From Chitinophaga ginsengisegetis (GTDB lineage: Bacteria > Bacteroidota > Bacteroidia > Chitinophagales > Chitinophagaceae): a DNA stretch of 64,000 bases. The DNA is taken from the NCBI RefSeq assembly GCF_900168065.1, contig NZ_FUZZ01000005.1, forward strand, positions 62,001-126,000, given 5' to 3'. Each line of letters opens with the position of its first letter. Position 1 is the first letter of the stretch. Positions 52,646 through 59,878 of the stretch are shown here, one piece after another. The notes below the pieces were generated by a model that searched no databases, was not told the DNA's origin, and saw only the letters and a list, made by a program, of their open reading frames with translations. Made by a program: the position numbers and the translations under genes.

Positions 52646-53626
52646 TTAGAAAGGTTTTTTCCTTTGCTCGATGTATGTCTTTAGACCTTCAATTGTCAAT
52701 GCTTTTGATCCATAAATCAGCCCTTTTTTCTCAATGTCCATGCAAATTTTGCCCATTTCCGAATAACTTAGTCCAATAGACATATCGGCAAGTTTATTAT
52801 AACTAAAGCCCTTTGCTAGAGGTGATCTATGCAAGGCCATTTTATAAAATTCGACAATTTCCTTTTTGTTGGGAAGTGGGTAGCGAATGATATCATCGAA
52901 GCGTCTAAATAGCGCTGTGTCGAGGCTTTCGGGCAGGTTGGTTGCAGCTACGATCAGGCTTTTGGAATCATCTTTCTCAATCTGAAGTAGGAAGAAGTTA
53001 AGCACTCTTTTAATTTCTCCCACATCTCCGCTAATTGTTCTGGTAGTACCAATACTATCAAATTCATCAAATAAATAGACAGCCCGGTACTGTTTCATGG
53101 CATCAAATATAAGCCTAAGTTTTGAAATAGACTCTCCCATATATCTGCTAATCAGACCATCAAGGCGGATGATGAATAGAGGTAGACCTAGCTCGGCGGC
53201 AAGTGCTTTGGCCGTTAGTGTTTTTCCGCATCCAGGAGGGCCAACCAGCAACAGCTTTCTTCGCGGAAAAAGATTATTCTCATACAGTACTTCATAGTTT
53301 GCCTGCTCGTCCAATACGCGTTGCAAAGATTCTCTTACCATATCGTCCAGCACCATGTCTGCCAGTTTTGCCTTGGAATGGACCAGTTCAAACAGATCAT
53401 CCAACTCCTTTTGAGCGGCATTGAGCGGCATTGTCTTAATCAGTCCAACTGCGCTTTGCTTTACAATCTTGGCTTTGTCAATGATTTTTTTAAGCTCTTC
53501 TGCAAAATTGGTATTTCCTTTCCTGGCTTCAGCGGCGGCAATTTGCATGGCTATAGTAAAGAAGCGAGTATCTTCTCCATTACCATAAGATTGAATTAAT
53601 GCTTTTATTTGATCTGCAGCTGCCAT
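52646..53626 (-). CDS. ietA: AAA+ ATPase, IetA-type
   Basis: 326 residues. An N-terminal ~115-residue helical part precedes an AAA+ domain: Walker A GPPGCGKT at 129-136, Walker B VYLFDEFD at 183-190 (Asp187, Glu188), sensor I VAATN ending at Asn230 and the Arg pair RRFD at 241-242. This is the FtsH/spastin-like clade used by IetA. It is the first gene of a two-gene operon with the protease. In ietAS the ATPase acts as antitoxin or as regulator of the protease. Confidence 0.83.
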   Translation of the reverse strand: MAAADQIKALIQSYGNGEDTRFFTIAMQIAAAEARKGNTNFAEELKKIIDKAKIVKQSAVGLIKTMPLNAAQKELDDLFELVHSKAKLADMVLDDMVRESLQRVLDEQANYEVLYENNLFPRRKLLLVGPPGCGKTLTAKALAAELGLPLFIIRLDGLISRYMGESISKLRLIFDAMKQYRAVYLFDEFDSIGTTRTISGDVGEIKRVLNFFLLQIEKDDSKSLIVAATNLPESLDTALFRRFDDIIRYPLPNKKEIVEFYKMALHRSPLAKGFSYNKLADMSIGLSYSEMGKICMDIEKKGLIYGSKALTIEGLKTYIEQRKKPF

Positions 53627-54110
53627 AATTTCGAAATATTTCCAATTTTACTATTGGGTATTAACTCGACTGTTGAATACTTTGATTTTTCCAATTTACT
53701 CATTCAAACCGGGACAATACTAGTATATTTTATCGCAAAATTATCCTTAAATTATGAAAATAACTAATTCGGCCCCCTTGTCCTCTGCAAAGATATTCCT
53801 TTAAAACGCCATTTATCTGCGTAGAGTTAGTCCCTGAACAAATAGATTTACATTCTTATGATAAGGGCTGATTAGATGACAAATTGTTAATGATAGATGC
53901 TTGCTCATTTTTTTGAGATAGGCCGGCACATCTTGCATAAAATTTCGATGAACGTGTCAGCGAATAGTAAATAAGATCAGCAATTGTGTTCATCAAAAAT
54001 AACTTCTCCAGACTGATTATCGTTAAGTTTCTTACATTAATATTGGGGGCTAATTAGCAGATGACAACTTCGTAGGGACACCTAGTGTATTTCATCGTTT
54101 GAGGACTAGA

Positions 54111-54248
54111 ATGCTTGTTATGGCGCCAGCATTAGGCTCTCTATCAAGCATCCTTGCGTCGCACTCTTCATCTGTAGTGCTACTATCAACGGAGGACATT
54201 ACCCGTATCGAAGCGGCTTTGAGATTAGCAGACCGAAGAGAAGATTAA
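54111..54248 (+). pseudogene. short coding-like remnant
   Basis: The frame from 54111 (MLVMAPALGSLSSILASHSS) ends with STEDITRIEAALRLADRRED and a stop at 54246-54248. The amphipathic end looks coding, whereas the upstream frame is broken by a stop at 54051. I read it as the 3' remnant of a lost gene or a very small protein; no family recognised. Confidence 0.3.
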
Positions 54249-54768
54249 GGCATATTCAAAGGTCTCACTGCGGCCTCAGTCGGCAAAAAGGGCGCCAGGT
54301 ACTCGCTTGCCCCTTCCGCTTCGCTACAGGGGCTGCGCTCCGCCCTGTCACCCTTTTTGCGCTCCTTCAGCCTCCGTTCGGGTAGCTCCCGGTCTGGCTA
54401 AGGGCTGTTTCTAACATTGGTCGCTTTTATACCCGCCATCCCTTCGCTACCCATTTTGTCCGCCCCCGCCCACCACCCCCGGCCTTCATTTTTGATTTGC
54501 CGTCCGCTGGCGCTCCCGGCGAGACAGAGGTCGAAGGCGCGGCCTGCTGCGGCTCGCCCTCGCTGGGCCCTTCCGCTGCGCTCCAGGGCCTGCGCTCTGG
54601 CTGCCGCCGCAGCGGCCGGGGGTGGAAGGGCGGCGGGGCGGGGGCGACAGGAACGCTGTTTAGCGGGAGATTATAGCACTGAACGACAGAACGCTGATTA
54701 AGCGACTGAAGAACAAGCTGCGCGAACACCAGCGTCAGTTCCCTGATCGACATTGTACTATCGCGCGG

Positions 54769-54884
54769 CGTCCGGAAGAACAGAGGATGGGGGCAGCGAT
54801 AGAATATAGGCTCGGCTGTATCACTTTGACCAGCGTAGGATCATAAGCCGGGCAGGAGTTACCCATCCTCTGTTCTTCCGGACG
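54769..54884. repeat. 23-bp perfect inverted repeat
   Basis: Arms 54769-54791 and 54862-54884 are perfectly complementary (starting CGTCCGGAAGAACAGAGG), separated by 70 bp. Extending outward, both flanks have CGCGG, with four extra bases on the right side. Such long arms can form a stable cruciform or RNA stem. Confidence 0.85.
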
Positions 54885-54971
54885 TTAACCGCGTTTGAAA
54901 AATCGATAAAAAATCCACTTTCCTTTAACACCTCTGTAGCAGTTCCCAGGCACGGAGTTTTCCGATCGCTG

Positions 54972-55055
54972 GCATAGTCGTTGACGTATTAGAACGGCGG
55001 GGCTATCTTATAATTAAGGCATAGCCTCGCATTCCATACGTCCACGACTATGGCA
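54972..55055. repeat. nested imperfect hairpin
   Basis: Outer arms CATAGTCGTTGACGTA and TACGTCCACGACTATG pair with one mismatch; inner arms GCGGGGCTAT and ATAGCCTCGC pair with one mismatch. The compensated, nested design suggests selection for a structure (origin, transfer site or RNA). Confidence 0.7.
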
Positions 55056-55124
55056 GTTTTAGGAAATAAATTGGTGATTATTCGTGCATTACCGAAGGGG
55101 TAACTAGAAGTAATGCTGTAGCTG

Positions 55125-55277
55125 TTAAGGTAGCTTGGCGGCTTTTATCTTGTATTTTTTTCTTATGGCTTTCAGGTCTTTCAATAATAAATCCGTATTG
55201 CCCCAATATTTCAGGCTCAGTTTTTCCCGGATCTTTCTCACCTCAGCCACTGCATCGTACTCTTTACTTTTTTTCAT
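55125..55277 (-). CDS. 50-aa partner of PIN toxin (probable antitoxin)
   Basis: A small frame, ATG at 55277 and stop at 55125, starting MKKSKEYDAVAEVRKIREKL and ending IRKKYKIKAAKLP. It is strongly charged and helical, and overlaps the end of the PIN gene by 14 bp, so translation is coupled. Small helical partners encoded next to PIN toxins are common antitoxins in Bacteroidota, although toxin-first order as here is less usual. No named antitoxin family recognised. Two Trp/Tyr-containing turns (LSLKYWGNTDLLL) suggest a folded binding interface. Confidence 0.65.
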   Translation of the reverse strand: MKKSKEYDAVAEVRKIREKLSLKYWGNTDLLLKDLKAIRKKYKIKAAKLP

Positions 55278-55734
55278 GGTCATTTGGTTTTAAAATTTCT
55301 CTGGGTGTTCTTATTTCAAGAAGCCGGTAACCCATCCGCAAATTAATGGAATTATACAACTTTATCCGGTCCAAGTTTACAATATGTTTAAAATTCCAGC
55401 TGGCTAATATATCAGCATTGTGAAGGGTTGCTAATGCAATATGCAGTGCATCATTATAGCATTTATTACTTAATGCGCCTTCAGCAATGTAAATTTTTGC
55501 CAGGGCAGAGGCTTTAACGGTAGTCTTGATATCTATTTTGAAGATCGCCGGAACTTCCTTTAGTATCGCCTTTACCTCTTTATGGGCACCGTCCAGCTCC
55601 ATTCTAACAAGGTCCGATAAGATCAATTTTTTGGTTCCATTCTTAAACTCACTCCATAGCGCCATGCTATGATCTTTAAATTCTTTGTCAAAACATCCCC
55701 CGATTACAGAGGTGTCTGTATAAACGTTTATCAT
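55264..55734 (-). CDS. PIN-domain ribonuclease (toxin)
   Basis: 156 residues with the PIN acidic residues: Asp7 in VYTDTSVIGG, Glu46 in VRMELDGA, Asp95 in KCYNDALHIALA and Asp108 in NADILASWNFKH. These provide the metal-binding site of an RNA-cleaving nuclease. Length and motif order fit the VapC-like group. It is followed, with a 14-bp overlap, by the 50-aa partner. As toxin it would cut RNA when the partner is lost, maintaining the element. Confidence 0.85.
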   Translation of the reverse strand: MINVYTDTSVIGGCFDKEFKDHSMALWSEFKNGTKKLILSDLVRMELDGAHKEVKAILKEVPAIFKIDIKTTVKASALAKIYIAEGALSNKCYNDALHIALATLHNADILASWNFKHIVNLDRIKLYNSINLRMGYRLLEIRTPREILKPNDHEKK

Positions 55735-55773
55735 AAAAGGACAATGAATGTTATGTTAGGGAGGAGGGTTTCT

Positions 55774-56133
55774 TTATAGGTCAGCTGTTTGGTTTTGGAA
55801 TTCCTGAGCCTTTGTGCAGATTAAGCCAGGGGAAACATCCAAATACTGTAGCAATAATTTCAGTTGATTTTTAATGATTACCCGGGCCACCGCAATTTCC
55901 TGTTTGGTCGCTTTCACATTTCTACCTCCAAGCGGTGGCATAACAAATTGTGAGAACTGAGAATCGGTCCAGCCCAATTCCCGCCGCAGGTATTCTTTAA
56001 TATAAATTGGAAAGTTGCAGAGCCTTGTGTAGCTATCGTGCAATTCGTTTTCTGACAGCGGTGCTGGCGGGAAGCATTTGGATAAGGTAGCTTCAATTGC
56101 CAGTAGCTGACTTTTGTGAAATTTAGTCTTCAT
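55774..56133 (-). CDS. small protein of unknown function upstream of PIN
   Basis: 119 residues, soluble and predicted helical: LAIEATLSKCFPPAPLSENE, YIKEYLRRELGWTDSQFSQF, then VARVIIKNQLKLLLQYLDVS. The middle PPLGGRNVKATKQEIAVARV contains a helix-turn-helix-like element. It may be a DNA-binding regulator of the PIN pair (39-bp gap) or part of a three-gene module. Not recognised otherwise. Confidence 0.55.
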   Translation of the reverse strand: MKTKFHKSQLLAIEATLSKCFPPAPLSENELHDSYTRLCNFPIYIKEYLRRELGWTDSQFSQFVMPPLGGRNVKATKQEIAVARVIIKNQLKLLLQYLDVSPGLICTKAQEFQNQTADL

Positions 56134-56259
56134 GAAAATATGGCTGGGTTAACGACCTGAATCCTGTGGGCGGAAAGATCATTGATGCCATCCGCCCGCA
56201 GGCGCCAGATGGTCAGGGTTAACAAAAAGAGAGGGGACGACTAAATGATACCGTGGTGC

Positions 56260-56499
56260 TTATTTACTTCGCTTTTTTTTACCGGTTACGACCTCCTGTA
56301 CTATCTCCGGTTCGATCCTGTTAATAAGAAGGCGGTTTTGCTCTACATCTACGGCTATTTTATCTCCAATTTTAAAACCTGCATTCTCCACCCACAAGCC
56401 GATCAAATTAATCATAGGTACATTTTTATCTTCAATACAAGTTCTGGGCTGATAAATAGAACTTACCGTTAAGCGCCGCGTTTTGTTTTGGTTTTTCAT
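56260..56499 (-). CDS. SymE-like AbrB-fold protein
   Basis: 79 residues. The core RRLTVSSIYQPRT followed by VPMINLIGLWVENAGFKIGD and KIAVDVEQNRLLINRIEPEI is the SymE pattern (P.I.L.G.WL...GF..G). SymE of E. coli is an SOS-induced RNA cleaving or nucleic-acid-compacting toxin. In this element it may be a toxin or a transition-state-type regulator. It is divergent from the XRE regulator at 56747, with a palindrome in between. The C-terminal KKKRSK tail is basic. Confidence 0.8.
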   Translation of the reverse strand: MKNQNKTRRLTVSSIYQPRTCIEDKNVPMINLIGLWVENAGFKIGDKIAVDVEQNRLLINRIEPEIVQEVVTGKKKRSK

Positions 56500-56509
56500 G
56501 TTGTTTTGA

Positions 56510-56547
56510 TTGTAATTATTGATACATAAATGTACGTATTATTACAA
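56510..56547. promoter_or_regulatory. 38-bp imperfect palindrome in SymE/XRE intergenic region
   Basis: TTGTAATTATTGATACAT (left) and its imperfect inverse ATGTACGTATTATTACAA (right) meet with few mismatches, 10 bp before the SymE start. It is a good operator candidate for the XRE regulator encoded on the other side. Confidence 0.6.
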
Positions 56548-56746
56548 TAACAAACAAGCATTATAGGCGTTTTTTTGTATGTTTTGTGATATTTTTTGCT
56601 CATTCACTCCTTAATATTTTACTTATCAGTACAAAATTAGTATTATTATTTTATTGCATATCATTGTAGTTTTATTACTTCTTCATAGATTAGATAGTTA
56701 AAGTTTTATTTCAAGCCATTAGAATTAACCCAATAAAAAAAGGAAT

Positions 56747-57085
56747 ATGACATTTGGACAGCGCGTGACTATAATGCGTAAGCAAAAAAACATTAATCAA
56801 TCTGAGTTGGGGGCCATGATTGGCACCAGCGGAAATATTGTGAGTAAATACGAAAGAGATTTTATCACTCCATCGATTGAAGTGGCAGCCAAAATTGGGA
56901 AAGCGTTAAACGTGTCCATTGACTACCTGGTTAATGGAATATCTCCGGAGAGAGGGCCAATTTCCGAGGAGGAAGCAGGTAAGCTGCGAAACTTCGATGA
57001 ATTGTTACCTGAAGATAAATTGCATGTCCTGGCTGTAATTGAAGCGTTTCTTACGAAATCAAAATTGCAATCCCTTTTAGGATAA
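56747..57085 (+). CDS. XRE family transcriptional regulator
   Basis: 112 residues. MTFGQRVTIMRKQKNINQSE, LGAMIGTSGNIVSKYERDFI and TPSIEVAAKIGKALNVSIDY form a complete Cro/CI-type helix-turn-helix in the first 65 residues. The C-terminal tail (LPEDKLHVLAVIEAFLTKSK) may be an oligomerisation helix. AAAAAAGGAAT before the ATG is a usable ribosome site. It is divergent from the SymE-like gene and is the only clear repressor in this half of the element. A terminator follows at 57088. Confidence 0.9.
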   Translation: MTFGQRVTIMRKQKNINQSELGAMIGTSGNIVSKYERDFITPSIEVAAKIGKALNVSIDYLVNGISPERGPISEEEAGKLRNFDELLPEDKLHVLAVIEAFLTKSKLQSLLG

Positions 57086-57087
57086 AG

Positions 57088-57119
57088 AAAAGGCTCCCGC
57101 GAATAGCGAGAGCCTTTTT
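57088..57119 (+). terminator. terminator after XRE regulator
   Basis: AAAGGCTC and GAGCCTTT arms with an inner CGC/GCG pair, five-base loop and a run of Ts, immediately after the XRE stop. Confidence 0.85.
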
Positions 57120-57177
57120 CACCAAACAATCCGTAAGGTAACCACACCTTTAAACCGGAGAACTATTTCAAGTGATA

Positions 57178-57387
57178 CTAACCACCTTCCTCATCTACTG
57201 CAGCCTGACTTACTCCAGTCATCACGGTACCGGCTACAGCCAGGTAACCCGCTATTTTGGCGACAATCAGCGGTAATGCAGGAATACCGATCAAAGCCCC
57301 GCTAATTGCGGTAAGGATCAATCCTATATTACGCACCTTGCTAAAGAAGGGTGGTGTCGATGCGATAAAACGTTCAGCTAACTTCAT
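57178..57387 (-). CDS. small membrane protein (holin-like size), unknown cassette gene
   Basis: 69 residues with two hydrophobic segments: IGLILTAISGALIGIPALPL and VAKIAGYLAVAGTVMTGVSQ. The charged N-terminal (MKLAERFIASTPPFFSKVRN) is typical of small phage holin-like or accessory membrane proteins. It lies 57 bp downstream of the 259-residue gene and belongs with it and the 71-residue helix-turn-helix-like gene in a three-gene cassette. Holin function is only one guess. Confidence 0.6.
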   Translation of the reverse strand: MKLAERFIASTPPFFSKVRNIGLILTAISGALIGIPALPLIVAKIAGYLAVAGTVMTGVSQAAVDEEGG

Positions 57388-57444
57388 AAAACGTTTTTTA
57401 AACGGTTAAGAAATACCGGGATCGGGCAGATCCCGGATGTGTCA

Positions 57445-58224
57445 TTAAGGGGCAGGAGGAGGAGCTGCCGGCATCCCGGAAACCTCCACCAAAGCCAGGG
57501 CATTGTAGGCGCCATTTTTAAGGCTATACAAGGCACCGTTAATCTGTTGGTAGAACTCTATGCCCAATGAAAGAAACAGCGGTTTTGTGCTGTTGGCTGT
57601 AACATTGACGGACAAGTTCATAACCTCCGTTGGGGTAGCGTCGATGGCTATTTCAGCGCTTGCAGCATTCGCATTCACAAAAGTTTCAGCCTCGAAATCA
57701 ATCTCAGCACCCGCAACCATGATTTTGAAATGCGTGGCGCCGGCAGGACTAGCCAGCATATTGATTGGGGTAAAGGCCGGGATATCAACTTTAAGGACTC
57801 CCGTAGCACGATCTATGCCTGCAGTGAAAGGCGCAAACAAAGTGCCTCCCAAATGCCCATTGATATTGAACTCAAACCCTTTCAACAGCTCTGCTTCTCC
57901 GTCGATAACATTGCGCTGTCCTCTTACATTGGTAGCATCCGCCTGGATTACCTTCAGCATTTTACTGGCAAGGCGTGCAGTCAGATAGCTATCTCCAATG
58001 TTCAAAAGCAGGGTGCGGAATGCTGTGCGCAGTAGTTTACCGGCTTTACCAGCCCGGCCAAATTCTGATCCGTTTTCACGAGTACGGACAAATGCAGGAT
58101 CTGTTGCGATGCGGTTGGCATCAATCCCACCTTTTTCGCGTGCCAGATGACCAGCCTGCGATTTGTAAAAGGTGATATTGCCTATCGTACCTTTCAGCGG
58201 AATAATTCCTATTTGTTTTGCCAT
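57445..58224 (-). CDS. conserved Bacteroidota protein of unknown function (cassette major protein)
   Basis: 259 residues from the ATG at 58224 (MAKQIGIIPLKGTIGNITFY); the TTG 8 codons upstream is not needed. The N-terminal KSQAGHLAREKGGIDANRIA, TDPAFVRTRENGSEFGRAGK and AGKLLRTAFRTLLLNIGDSY are strongly patterned, so this is a real conserved protein, and I recall similar proteins in other Bacteroidota. The C-terminal half is beta-rich with repeated strands and ends PAAPPPAP. No enzymatic motif. It could be structural (virion- or surface-like) but nothing proves it. Confidence 0.65.
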   Translation of the reverse strand: MAKQIGIIPLKGTIGNITFYKSQAGHLAREKGGIDANRIATDPAFVRTRENGSEFGRAGKAGKLLRTAFRTLLLNIGDSYLTARLASKMLKVIQADATNVRGQRNVIDGEAELLKGFEFNINGHLGGTLFAPFTAGIDRATGVLKVDIPAFTPINMLASPAGATHFKIMVAGAEIDFEAETFVNANAASAEIAIDATPTEVMNLSVNVTANSTKPLFLSLGIEFYQQINGALYSLKNGAYNALALVEVSGMPAAPPPAP

Positions 58225-58368
58225 TTGAAAACATTTTTGGATTAACAATAGGGCTGTTTACATAGCCAAGCCCGTTAGGCTCACATCTGCGCAGAATGTA
58301 GTAGATTTGTGATTAACCACATCAAACCTAAGCCGGCATTTTAACCCAAAAAAATTTCCATTCCGATT

Positions 58369-58584
58369 ATGCCGAATTCGCAGGGATTAATACCTAAACG
58401 CATGGTGATTTATGCCCGGGACATAGAAAATATCACCGGCCGCAGTGAGCGGACTGCCCGGCTAATGCTGCAACGCATCCGGGAAACCTTTGGGAAGAAT
58501 CAGGGGCAGTTCATTAGTGTTTCTGAGTTTTGTCAGTACACCGGCCTGAAAGAAGAAGAGGTAAACCGGTTCTTGTTATATTAA
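58369..58584 (+). CDS. small helix-turn-helix-like protein of the cassette
   Basis: 71 residues. VIYARDIENITGRSERTARL and MLQRIRETFGKNQGQFISVS with EFCQYTGLKEEEVNRFLLY suggest a short helix-turn-helix DNA-binding protein: the first helix pair recognises, the second part has a repeated EFCQYTGL-type element. It is divergent from the 259-residue gene (145 bp between starts) and may control it. Family not recognised. Confidence 0.6.
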   Translation: MPNSQGLIPKRMVIYARDIENITGRSERTARLMLQRIRETFGKNQGQFISVSEFCQYTGLKEEEVNRFLLY

Positions 58585-59078
58585 AGGCCGGTTAAAGCTC
58601 AGTATGAAGTATGACAACATGATATTGCATCGTCTGACTTGATAGCCGGCGGCTAATTATAGAACAAGCTAATGATATTTAATACCGCCATCTGGGATAT
58701 CAGCAGCTGTTTTATCACCAAGATCGGTGGACACAGTTTGAAGAAAAGTTATTTTTTCAAAGAATTGGGTAATACAATGAGAGGATTATAAATAATCTTT
58801 ACGTGTGGAGATGTCAGCTGTGTCTATGGTCTAGTAGTACCGTTGTTGCACCATTGATAGCGAAGATAGATGCCTAGAAAACGGATACGAAAAACCTCAA
58901 ACGTTGTGAAGAGGTCAACTCCTTTATATGGAATCTAGCTGGCCGTGTGAAAAGAGGTCAGCCAGACTCCATATTGACATCCAGATATGTTTTTAACAAA
59001 TCGCCTGGGGGCTTGCATTATAGGATATCCCTTAGCCTTAAGTAGGATATTTTATGCAAGAAAACGGGCGTTGGTATC
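58585..59078. other. 494-bp region without a supported gene
   Basis: Several short frames occur, for instance 58672-58788 (38 codons), but none has a recognisable pattern. Composition resembles the rest of the element. I see no strong hairpins or repeats here. Confidence 0.5.
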
Positions 59079-59828
59079 TTAGGAAGCAGAAGCCGTCAAA
59101 GTAGAATGAAAGATAGCCGTTCCTGTTGGCAGCTGCGGAAGATCCCAATAGTATTGACTACTCCATGATATATAAAAAGAGAGTTCAGAATCTCCAACAT
59201 GGAAGATTCCTTGCATAGTTCCTGATACGTTACCACCTCCCGCTTGCGCATTTATAATGCTGTTTCGGGACTCAATGGCACCTAAACCCTGATATACGAC
59301 TCCCAAATTAGAAACAGTACTACTAAGGGGTTGCTTTCCGTTATAAGTGCGGATTCCGTTACTTTCAGTGAAGGGATAGGCAACTGAGACAGATGCCAAA
59401 TAAATCACATTTATGGTTCCAGACCCAAAACTGTTATAGACAGTAACGGTATTGTTTGCTTGTCCAGTAAAGGACATGTACTGCGTACCATTGGTGGCAA
59501 GGGTGGACACAGACAAATTTGAAGTACTTGTTGGGAGCAGAGAATCTACCCCGTAAACCTGTAAGCTCATGCTGTCTTTACTAGCTAGCAATTTATTGAA
59601 GAATTCATAGGCCTGTTTGTAAGTGTCAAACTTAAGTTCGTTATCGCCACATGAACTTCTGGTTAGGGATTTGGCAGTGTTAGAAGGGCTTAAATGGACC
59701 ATTTCCGTTAGTTTTTCCTTGTAATAGGATTCATCCAATGGGCCGGCCGGTGTTGCAGTTTCTTTTTTGCAAGAGAAAATTAGGGTCAATAACAGACAGA
59801 GTAAAGCTGTTTGAGTGAGTGTTTTCAT
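59079..59828 (-). CDS. lipoprotein of unknown function
   Basis: 249 residues from the ATG at 59828. A lipoprotein signal peptide is clear: MKTLTQTALLCLLLTLIFSC with the lipid Cys followed by KKETATP. The rest has a helical section (SYYKEKLTEMVHLSPSNTAK, then FDTYKQAYEFFNKLLASKDS) and a beta-rich half with Gly/Ser/Asn repeats. It has no family I recognise. It is probably co-transcribed with the secreted protein upstream (50-bp gap), and both may work on the cell surface. Confidence 0.65.
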   Translation of the reverse strand: MKTLTQTALLCLLLTLIFSCKKETATPAGPLDESYYKEKLTEMVHLSPSNTAKSLTRSSCGDNELKFDTYKQAYEFFNKLLASKDSMSLQVYGVDSLLPTSTSNLSVSTLATNGTQYMSFTGQANNTVTVYNSFGSGTINVIYLASVSVAYPFTESNGIRTYNGKQPLSSTVSNLGVVYQGLGAIESRNSIINAQAGGGNVSGTMQGIFHVGDSELSFYISWSSQYYWDLPQLPTGTAIFHSTLTASAS

Positions 59829-59878
59829 CAAAAATTGGGTTTAAAAAATATTGAGAGAATAAAGGCTAATTTCAGCTG

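Larger units (their letters stand above)
53640..55124. other. 1.5-kb noncoding, partly very GC-rich and hairpin-rich region
   Basis: Between ietA and the PIN module no convincing full-length gene is seen. The region contains: a short frame 54111-54245 ending LRLADRRED that looks coding-like (probably a gene remnant); an inverted repeat GCAAAAAGGG at 54282-54298/54343-54360 around a C/G-rich loop; a strongly GC-rich block (54,300-54,660) unlike the AT-rich surroundings; and two long hairpins at 54769-54884 and 54972-55055. This mixture fits a transfer or replication origin region, or structured RNA, rather than a coding gene. Confidence 0.6.

Noticed and set aside
54417..54753. Two overlapping frames of 94 and 108 residues in the GC-rich block
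   Set aside because: Both are low-complexity Pro/Ala/Arg/Gly translations of GC-rich DNA on opposite strands; neither has recognisable protein pattern.
54769..54884. Inverted repeat as retron-type msr/msd RNA
   Set aside because: Retrons need a neighbouring reverse transcriptase; none is encoded in this element.
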